Source of the DNA: Polyangiaceae bacterium
GTDB lineage: Bacteria; Myxococcota_A; Polyangia; Polyangiales; Polyangiaceae
DNA length: 64,000 nt
Assembly (NCBI GenBank): GCA_015075635.1
Contig: JABTUA010000003.1
Coordinates: forward strand, 806,001 to 870,000
Reading direction: 5' to 3'
How positions within the stretch are numbered: position 1 is the stretch's first letter; each line of letters begins with the position of its first letter. This document shows, in pieces, positions 58,526 through 64,000 of this stretch. The position numbers were made by a program, and so were the translations under genes. The notes beneath the pieces were generated by a model. The model saw only the letters and a program-made list of their open reading frames with translations, had not been told where the DNA came from and did no database searches.

Positions 58526-59989
58526 ATGAATCGGTTCTCGACAGCGGCGAAGGTTGGGGTGTTCGCGATCGTGACCGTGATCGCGAGCGTCTTCATCTAC
58601 CGCTTCGTGAGCAAGCAGACCGCCGGCTCCGGGGGCTACGTCGTCTGGGCGCTGCTCAACGACGCGACCGGCATCCCGAAGAACTCCCAGGTCAAGGTCG
58701 CGGGCATTCCCATCGGGCAGGTCGAGAGCATTCGGCTCCAGGACGGCAAGGCGCGCATCGACATCCGCGTGCGCCCCGACGTTCCGCTCTACGAGGACGC
58801 CGCTGTCGCCAAGACCAGCTCCAGCCTGCTCGGCGAGTACTTCCTCGCCGTGGCGCCGGGCACCGAGGGCAAGCCGCAGCTCCAGAACGGAGACCGGATC
58901 AACGCGGTCATCGAGGCGGCGACCACCGATCAAATCCTGAAGGACGTCGCCGACATCACCAAGCAGGTGAAGAAGGTCGCCGACAGCCTGGCCGGCTCCA
59001 TCGGCACCAAGAAGGGCGAGGAGAACCTCAAGGACACGCTGCAGAACCTGGCGGAGGTCACCGAGGCGCTCAACCAGACGGTGCGAGAGAACCGCGGCAC
59101 CATCAAGAGCATCCTGAACAACGTCGAGCGCATAACCGCCAAGGGCGAGCCGGAGATCGATCGCATTCTGGAGAACGTTCGGGTCACCACCAAGGACGTG
59201 CGCGAGCTCCTGCAGAAGGGTGAAGAAGGCAAGGCTTCCCCGGGAGAAGTCCGTCAGATCATCGAGCGCGTGAACAACGCCAGCGTGAACCTGGAGAAGA
59301 GCCTCTCCAACATCGAGAAGGTCAGCGGCCGGCTCGAGCGCGGCGAGGGCACCCTCGGCCGCTTGACCAAGGACGAGAAGCTGATCGATGAGGTCGAAGG
59401 CGTCGTCGAAGGTGTCGGGGAGTTCGTGGGTGGCGTCAACCGCCTGCAGACCATCGTCGCGCTGCGCACCGACTACCAGTTCCTCTCCAGCACGGTGAAG
59501 AGCTACGTCGAGCTGCGCCTGCAGCCGCGCGAGGACAAGTACTACTCGATCGAGGTGGTGAACGACCCCCGCGGGCTCACGCGCTTCGAGCAGATCGACG
59601 TGGACACCACCAACCCGAACGACCCACCGCACTACCGCGAGGTCCGCACCGTCACCACCAACTCGTTCCGCTTCTCGCTGCAGTTCGCCCAGCGCATGGG
59701 TCCGTTCGTCGGGCGCTTCGGCATCAAGGAGTCCACCGGTGGCGTCGGCCTCGACACGCTGCTGTTCGACGACCGGTTCGAGCTGCGCCAGGACTTGTTC
59801 GGCTTCGGTGAGGTCATCTTGCCGCGCTGGCGCGTCTCGCTCGGCTACGAGTTCGTCTCGCGCCTCTGGCTCTTGGCCGGCATCGACGACATCTTGAGCC
59901 CCGACCGGCGCGACTACTTCATCGGCCTGCAGCTGAAGTTCAACGACGAGGATCTCAAGACGATCCTGCCGTTTGCGCCGGGACCGTGA
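58526..59989 (+). CDS. MCE (MlaD-type) protein with extended coiled coil and beta-rich C-terminus
   Basis: 487 residues from ATG at 58526. One N-terminal membrane helix (about 10-26) is followed by the MCE domain (about 35-115, G-I-P-K-N-S-Q-V-K-V-A-G-I-P-I-G-Q-V and L-L-G-E-Y-F-L). A long helical region (about 130-310) then leads to about 170 residues rich in aromatic strands that end in D-Y-F-I-G-L-Q-L-K-F, like an outer-membrane barrel strand. MCE proteins ferry lipids between membranes. The tail could contact or enter the outer membrane. The partners mlaE, mlaF and mlaB are not in the window. Confidence 0.82.
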   Translation: MNRFSTAAKVGVFAIVTVIASVFIYRFVSKQTAGSGGYVVWALLNDATGIPKNSQVKVAGIPIGQVESIRLQDGKARIDIRVRPDVPLYEDAAVAKTSSSLLGEYFLAVAPGTEGKPQLQNGDRINAVIEAATTDQILKDVADITKQVKKVADSLAGSIGTKKGEENLKDTLQNLAEVTEALNQTVRENRGTIKSILNNVERITAKGEPEIDRILENVRVTTKDVRELLQKGEEGKASPGEVRQIIERVNNASVNLEKSLSNIEKVSGRLERGEGTLGRLTKDEKLIDEVEGVVEGVGEFVGGVNRLQTIVALRTDYQFLSSTVKSYVELRLQPREDKYYSIEVVNDPRGLTRFEQIDVDTTNPNDPPHYREVRTVTTNSFRFSLQFAQRMGPFVGRFGIKESTGGVGLDTLLFDDRFELRQDLFGFGEVILPRWRVSLGYEFVSRLWLLAGIDDILSPDRRDYFIGLQLKFNDEDLKTILPFAPGP

Positions 59990-60025
59990 GACCTCTTTAG
60001 CGCCGGCGCGTCCTCTGCCGCCGGC

Positions 60026-60703
60026 TCAATCCAGGGTCAAGCTCAGGCCCAGCATCGGAATGAACGTGTGCACCGTCGCCTCGACGTCCGTCTCCCTCAC
60101 GCTGAGCGGTGCGTACATGAGCCTCGCTACGAGACCCAAGCTGAGCTCCTTGCCGACGAAGCGATCGTAGCCCACACCGATCAGGTAGCCGAAACCGCTG
60201 GGATCGGGCGACGGGTCGCCGCCGTCGTAGCCTTCGGCGCTCTCGCCGTCCTTGTCGACGTTGAGCTCCGAGGGGCCTGCGGCGAAGAACACTCGGGGGC
60301 CTTCGCCACGGGTCAGGTAGCAGTCGATGTGCGGTCCCCAGAACACCTGGTCGATGTCGACACCAGTCATGTCGATCGGACCGGATCGCTCGTCGCGCGC
60401 GGCGACGGCGTGGGCTCGGTCGATGGCCAGCATGCCGCCGAGCGTGCACGTCTCGGTGATTGCGCCGCCGGCCGCGAAGGACCACGACAACGTCGTCGCG
60501 CTGACGCGCCGATCGCTCCTGCCCTCGGCGCGTCCGTAGGCGGCGAGCCGGCCGATCCCGAGGTCGAAGCGCCCGCGAAACCCCTCGTGGTGGTAGGCGG
60601 AGGCGCGACGCTGCTCCTGCTTCGCGGCTCGGGTCTCCACCGCCCACGCGGACTCGGGCTGAACGAGCCCGAGCAGGATCGACAGCGCGAGCCCGCGCTT
60701 CAT
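60026..60703 (-). CDS. Secreted beta-rich protein, partner of DUF2330 protein
   Basis: 225 residues from ATG at 60703, overlapping the stop of the DUF2330 gene (ATGA), so coupled to it. Signal peptide ends S-A-W-A. The mature part has many Gly/aromatic strands (F-D-L-G-I-G-R-L-A-A-Y-G-R, V-G-Y-D-R-F-V-G-K) and ends L-G-L-S-L-T-L-D, typical of a small barrel. No family is recognised. Confidence 0.65.
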   Translation of the reverse strand: MKRGLALSILLGLVQPESAWAVETRAAKQEQRRASAYHHEGFRGRFDLGIGRLAAYGRAEGRSDRRVSATTLSWSFAAGGAITETCTLGGMLAIDRAHAVAARDERSGPIDMTGVDIDQVFWGPHIDCYLTRGEGPRVFFAAGPSELNVDKDGESAEGYDGGDPSPDPSGFGYLIGVGYDRFVGKELSLGLVARLMYAPLSVRETDVEATVHTFIPMLGLSLTLD

Positions 60704-62136
60704 TCGGGGCGCGTCCTGCGCCGCGAGCCACGGCGCCCGAGCCAGAGGCCGAACAGCGAGCCGAAGGCCAAGGCCGTGTTCGAGCCCGTGAAGAGCGGGC
60801 CGCGGCAGGGAGGGTTCACGCTGTTCTCGGTCGAGAGCTGGTTCACGACGGTGGTCTGGGTCGCGTGCGGCGCGAGCTTCCTGTCGACCTTCAACGCGTT
60901 CTGCGACAGCTCGAGCTCGAGCCGGGTCAGCCAGACGTCTCCCGGCGCCATTCCGACCAGCGCAGCCGCGAGATCCGTCCACTTTTCGCACTCGAGCTCC
61001 TGCTTGGACACCTGCGCGGCGTTCAGCGGGTCGCACTTCGTGGGGTCCACGGGGTCGCAGTCGTCGATCACCTCGAGGCCGTAGTCGAGGGCGGCGAGCG
61101 CCGCCACGCAGCTCGTCGGAGAGTCCTCGTTCGCTCTGGCTTGTGCGAAGTAGAGCTCGCCGAGGCGCTGGACGCCGCCGCCCCAGTACGACGGTTGGTC
61201 GCCCGCGTTGAACGACGCCGTGCCGCTGCTCGGCGTTTGCAGCGTGATCCTGAACGCATCCCTCGCGGCGAAGGGCGTGATGTAAGAGGCGCCCTCGGCC
61301 TTGGCGAGGGTCGCGCCGCGCAGCGCGGCGTAGTTCGAGCTCCCGGCCGCGTAGTCCCAGACCAGTTGCTCGGTCGGCACAACGAGCTCCTGCAAGCTCG
61401 GGATCGCGTAGCGGGCCGTTCCGATGACGTACAGGGTCATCGGCACGCGCTCGCCGGCACCGGTGCCCGCGAGCCGCATGGGCAGCTCTGGATCGCCGCC
61501 GGGCGTGATCACGCGCACGGGTGTCATGGCTTCTGCGCCCGCGCCGGGCAAGAGCCGCAGCGCGATGAAGTCGAAGCCCTCGGCGACGTAGTCCGCGATG
61601 ATCGGGCGTACCGCGTCCGGGACGACGTAGCCGTGCTTCTCGAGCCAGCTCTCCAGCGCCTTCGGATCCGTCGAGGACAGCGTCACGGTCTCGTAGGGGC
61701 CGACACTTCCGTGGTGGACCACCGTCACCGTCGGCGGAGCGACCTGGCCGCCGCCCGCCGAGACCTCGCTGCTGCTGTCCGAGGAGCAGCCGCTCTCGTC
61801 TGGCTCCGCCTCTGCGCACACGGGCTCGATCTCGTAGACGCGGGTCGAGGTGAAGGCGTCGAGGGCCTCGAACCAGGCGTCGGTGCTGCTCTCGAGGTAC
61901 GCGCCCTTCTTCACTGGCAACACCCAGGAGAACTCGCCGGGTGGACCGTCGAAGGCGAGCTGGTGCCAGAGCACGGTGCGTTCGGGGCTGATCGCAAAGG
62001 CCACCTTGTGGCCGCTCACCGTCGTCTTGTCGCTGGTTGGCCCGTAGAACGGCGCGGCGCACGCCTGGGCGGCGCGCGGCGCGAGGGCGGGTACCAGCGA
62101 GATTCCGGCAGCGAGAAGGATCGGGGCGAATCGCAT
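60700..62136 (-). CDS. DUF2330 secreted protein with MYXO-CTERM-like end
   Basis: 478 residues from ATG at 62136. Signal peptide ends A-A-Q-A-C-A, and the mature start A-A-P-F-Y-G-P matches the DUF2330 family. Motifs include V-L-W-H-Q-L-A-F-D-G and F-S-W-V-L-P-V-K. The C-terminus has P-P-C-R, a hydrophobic stretch and R-R-x-S-R-R-R, like a sorting tail. Several Cys pairs suggest disulphides. The family's role is not known. It is coupled to the next gene. Confidence 0.75.
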   Translation of the reverse strand: MRFAPILLAAGISLVPALAPRAAQACAAPFYGPTSDKTTVSGHKVAFAISPERTVLWHQLAFDGPPGEFSWVLPVKKGAYLESSTDAWFEALDAFTSTRVYEIEPVCAEAEPDESGCSSDSSSEVSAGGGQVAPPTVTVVHHGSVGPYETVTLSSTDPKALESWLEKHGYVVPDAVRPIIADYVAEGFDFIALRLLPGAGAEAMTPVRVITPGGDPELPMRLAGTGAGERVPMTLYVIGTARYAIPSLQELVVPTEQLVWDYAAGSSNYAALRGATLAKAEGASYITPFAARDAFRITLQTPSSGTASFNAGDQPSYWGGGVQRLGELYFAQARANEDSPTSCVAALAALDYGLEVIDDCDPVDPTKCDPLNAAQVSKQELECEKWTDLAAALVGMAPGDVWLTRLELELSQNALKVDRKLAPHATQTTVVNQLSTENSVNPPCRGPLFTGSNTALAFGSLFGLWLGRRGSRRRTRPE

Positions 62137-62546
62137 GAGCTCCTCCGAGTGGAGCGGGGAGCAACGACCGTGCCGGAGCGGCGTCGGCAGCGCTTGCCCG
62201 ACTCTAGCCCTGTTTCCGTCGGTTTGTGCCAGCTTGTGTCGCCGCCGAGCGCGCGTGGAGCGATCCCGTGACAGCCCTGCCGGAGTGACGGCGCTGCCGC
62301 CTGACGCGCTTGGCGGTCGGGGCGGACTCGCGCAGCGCCCGCAAGAGCTGGGGTCCCGGCGCGCCGGGCATCGAGCGATCGAGCAGGATGACGTCAGCCG
62401 GCTCGCGCGCCAGCTCCGCGAGCGCAGCCGCGCCGTCGCTCGCGGTGCGTACCCGATGCTGCGCCGAGAGGACGGACGGTCCGCTCGCCGCGTCGGGCAC
62501 CGGTCGAGCTGCGGGCCCAGCGCCTCGGATCTGGCAGACTACGGGG
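62137..62546. other. Gene-poor region with a decayed receiver domain
   Basis: 410 bases upstream of the DUF2330 gene and before the lipoprotein at 62547. The only recognisable content is the minus-strand response-regulator remnant at 62306-62479. No clear promoter or RNA gene is seen. Confidence 0.5.
62306..62479 (-). pseudogene. Response-regulator receiver fragment
   Basis: The minus-strand frame encodes V-R-T-A-S-D-G-A-A-A-L-A-E-L and V-I-L-L-D-R-S-M-P-G-A, the middle of a receiver domain with the phosphoacceptor Asp, then L-L-R-A-L-R-E-S-A-P. The N-terminal acidic pocket (D-D) and the C-terminal T/S and K-P parts are missing; the flanking frame is low-complexity. It is a remnant of a response regulator or sensor gene. 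Confidence 0.55.
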
Positions 62547-63350
62547 GTGGGCCCCAGCAGAGTCTCGTGCGCTGCACTGTCGTTGCTCTTGCTGAGCGCC
62601 GCGTGCGGAGACGACTCCGCGCTACCCACTCAGTCCACCAAGTGTCGAGCGCTCGGCTGGATCGCGGAGACGGACGCCGAAATCGGCGTTGATTCGCTGG
62701 TCATGCTGGATGCCGCCGGCGAGCTCGCCGCCCGGACGGCGACGAGCGAGGTCATCGCGGCGCGCAAGGCCGACGTGTCGGCGAGCGAGCTCGCGGTCTA
62801 CGGCCTGCTGCTCGAACAGGCCAAGCCCCCGTTCGCAGCGGCGTCGCTCGAGGGCGTGCTGCCAAACGCCGGCACGCCCGACCCGAAGATGCCTGCGCCA
62901 ATGAACCCGAGCGGCGGCAGCCTGATCGAAGCCTGCCTGCAGGCGGCCCTCGACTGCCAGACTCCGCCCGAGTGCGAGAGCTACGCGAGCGCCACCGACA
63001 GCTGGGGCTTCGTGCTCACACACCAGGCGGTTTGGCTCCTGTTCGCGCATTGGCGCTCGTGCTCCGTGCCGGTGGACCTGGAGGCTCGGCGCCGATCGGT
63101 GGCGGCGAGCATCGTCAAAGAGGCGGCCATGGACCCCACCCCGGGAGACCTGTACGCCGAGCGGCTGGCGGTGCTGGGGCACCTGGGCTTCGGCCAGAGT
63201 TACGACCCCACGTGGATCACCTCGCTCCGCGCGCAGGCTCAGCCCTCGGGGTGCATCCGCGCGGTGGAGCACGGTGAATGCAGCACCCACACCACCTCGC
63301 TCGCCGTGCTGGCGCTGACACACGCCGGCGACATCGAGGAGTGCCGCTGA
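62547..63350 (+). CDS. Cys-rich lipoprotein, function unknown
   Basis: 267 residues from GTG at 62547. Signal ends L-S-A-A-C-G, a lipobox. The mature protein has eight or more Cys residues (for example C-L-Q-A-A-L-D-C-Q-x4-C, C-S-T-H, E-E-C-R at the very end), suggesting a disulphide-linked helical domain. No family is recognised. The following 237-base gap to 63588 holds no clear element. Confidence 0.6.
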   Translation: MGPSRVSCAALSLLLLSAACGDDSALPTQSTKCRALGWIAETDAEIGVDSLVMLDAAGELAARTATSEVIAARKADVSASELAVYGLLLEQAKPPFAAASLEGVLPNAGTPDPKMPAPMNPSGGSLIEACLQAALDCQTPPECESYASATDSWGFVLTHQAVWLLFAHWRSCSVPVDLEARRRSVAASIVKEAAMDPTPGDLYAERLAVLGHLGFGQSYDPTWITSLRAQAQPSGCIRAVEHGECSTHTTSLAVLALTHAGDIEECR

Positions 63351-63587
63351 CGCAACGCCCACACACGCGGACCGCGAACCCTCGCGAGAGCACGGTGCGC
63401 TCTTGCGGCTCGATCCGGCTCCCGAGCCTCACGTGACGACGCTGTAACTTTTCGCTCAGCTCGGAAAGCGCTGCCGGCCGCGAGACCGATGTCGGTTGTT
63501 GAGTGACAGCGTGTGTGCCGCACGGGTACTGTAGTCAAAGCTGGGCCGCGTTTTGTCGGCCTGTGCCGTGACCCCGGAGGGCCCGAA

Positions 63588-64000
63588 ATGGCGAGAAAGA
63601 CCAAGCGGAGCGCGAAGGCCGTCCTGGCGCTGGCCGTGTCCCTGGCGACGGGGTTGTACGCAGGTTGCACAGGCACCATCACCGAGCCCGGAGCGCGGGA
63701 CGGCGAGGTCGGGCCCGGCGGCACGCCCGCCAGCAAGGACCAAGACGCCGTCGCGCCCGCGGCCCGCGTGTCGCGGCTGACCCACCAGCAGTGGCAGAAC
63801 AGCGTACGGGATCTGTTCGGCATCCCGGCCTCGACGCCCATCGAGGCCGAGCTGCCGCAAGACCCGAAGACCGCGGGCTACCTTTTCGACAACGACGCTC
63901 AGTCGCTGAGCGTCGACCAGGCACTCTGGGGCGCCTATCAGCGCGGGGCCGACGCGGTGGTGGAGCTGGTCGTGGGCGACGCGGCGCTGTTCGCGAAGCT
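63588..64000 (+). CDS. DUF1587-type secreted protein (partial, N-terminus)
   Basis: 137 codons are in the window and the gene continues past the right edge. GGAGG lies eight bases before ATG at 63588. A signal peptide ends Y-A-G-C-T, a lipobox. It then has R-V-S-R-L-T-H-Q-Q-W-Q-N-S-V-R-D-L-F-G, the DUF1587 motif (usually R-L-T-x-x-Q-Y-x-N-T-V-R-D-L). Full-length members also carry DUF1592/1588/1585 domains and are common in Planctomycetes and Myxococcota, where a cytochrome-like or polysaccharide role has been suggested but not shown. Confidence 0.75.
   Translation, partial: MARKTKRSAKAVLALAVSLATGLYAGCTGTITEPGARDGEVGPGGTPASKDQDAVAPAARVSRLTHQQWQNSVRDLFGIPASTPIEAELPQDPKTAGYLFDNDAQSLSVDQALWGAYQRGADAVVELVVGDAALFAK

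Noticed and set aside
58417-58596. N-terminal extension of the CAP lipoprotein to 58596
   Set aside because: It would run over the start of the MCE gene on the other strand and put 60 residues before a clear lipoprotein signal. GTG at 58416 fits the signal peptide.

Overview
The window looks like a piece of a myxobacterial (phylum Myxococcota, probably Polyangiales/Sorangiineae-type) chromosome. The sequence is uniformly GC-rich and has many alternative GTG/TTG starts. It encodes a membrane-anchored eukaryotic-type Ser/Thr kinase, many Asp/Ala/Gly/Pro-rich lipoproteins, MYXO-CTERM-type C-termini (Cys motif, hydrophobic helix, Arg cluster) on several secreted proteins, an AgmX/PglI-type C-terminal domain, and a DUF1587-type secreted protein at the right edge. 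The taxonomic call is inference from gene content; no 16S gene is present.

Layout. 1-16.3 kb: start of a Tat-exported protein, a LysR regulator overlapping a glutaredoxin-like lipoprotein, an ABC-F ATPase, a GMC oxidoreductase divergent from an adenosine-deaminase lipoprotein, then a signalling block. In that block a single-domain response regulator and a DisA_N/diadenylate-cyclase-like protein form a tight operon, divergent from a large membrane PAS/GAF histidine kinase. A NYN-LOTUS protein and a second ABC-F ATPase follow. 16.3-21.6 kb: a membrane Ser/Thr kinase coupled to an outer-membrane-type protein, then a small accessory spot with a VapC fragment abutting a tRNA-like T-arm, a group II intron with its reverse transcriptase, and a DUF559 nuclease. 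21.6-28 kb: CFA-type methyltransferase, phosphatidylserine synthase, a LysM protein, and an ECF sigma factor with a partner that resembles an anti-sigma factor. 28-32.5 kb: tightly overlapped operon hypothetical-hemX-hemA-hemC-lpxK. 32.5-40 kb: secreted phosphoesterase, SLH protein, lipoproteins, gcvPB and a hybrid histidine kinase.

40-49.5 kb: two tRNA-Ser genes (GGA and CGA), a TetR regulator, a well-formed sigma70-type promoter before a small overlapping ORF, an outer-membrane protein, guaB, a trypsin-like protease, a CDF metal exporter, and a YbjN-like/PspA/secreted-protein operon. 49.5-57 kb: a long palindromic repeat, two tandem outer-membrane proteins, and the conserved rpmH-rnpA-yidD-yidC-jag block with divergent rpmG. 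No dnaA gene or DnaA-box cluster is visible there. A second palindromic repeat and an OmpA/TSP3 protein follow. 57-64 kb: CAP-domain lipoprotein, an MCE (MlaD-type) protein with a long beta-rich tail, a DUF2330 protein and its partner, a decayed receiver domain, a lipoprotein, and the start of a DUF1587 protein.

Most of the window is housekeeping and envelope biology. The most promising candidate for an unusual system is the histidine kinase/receiver/diadenylate-cyclase-like module at 7.9-12.7 kb. The mobile-element junction at 19 kb and the two long palindromes come next.
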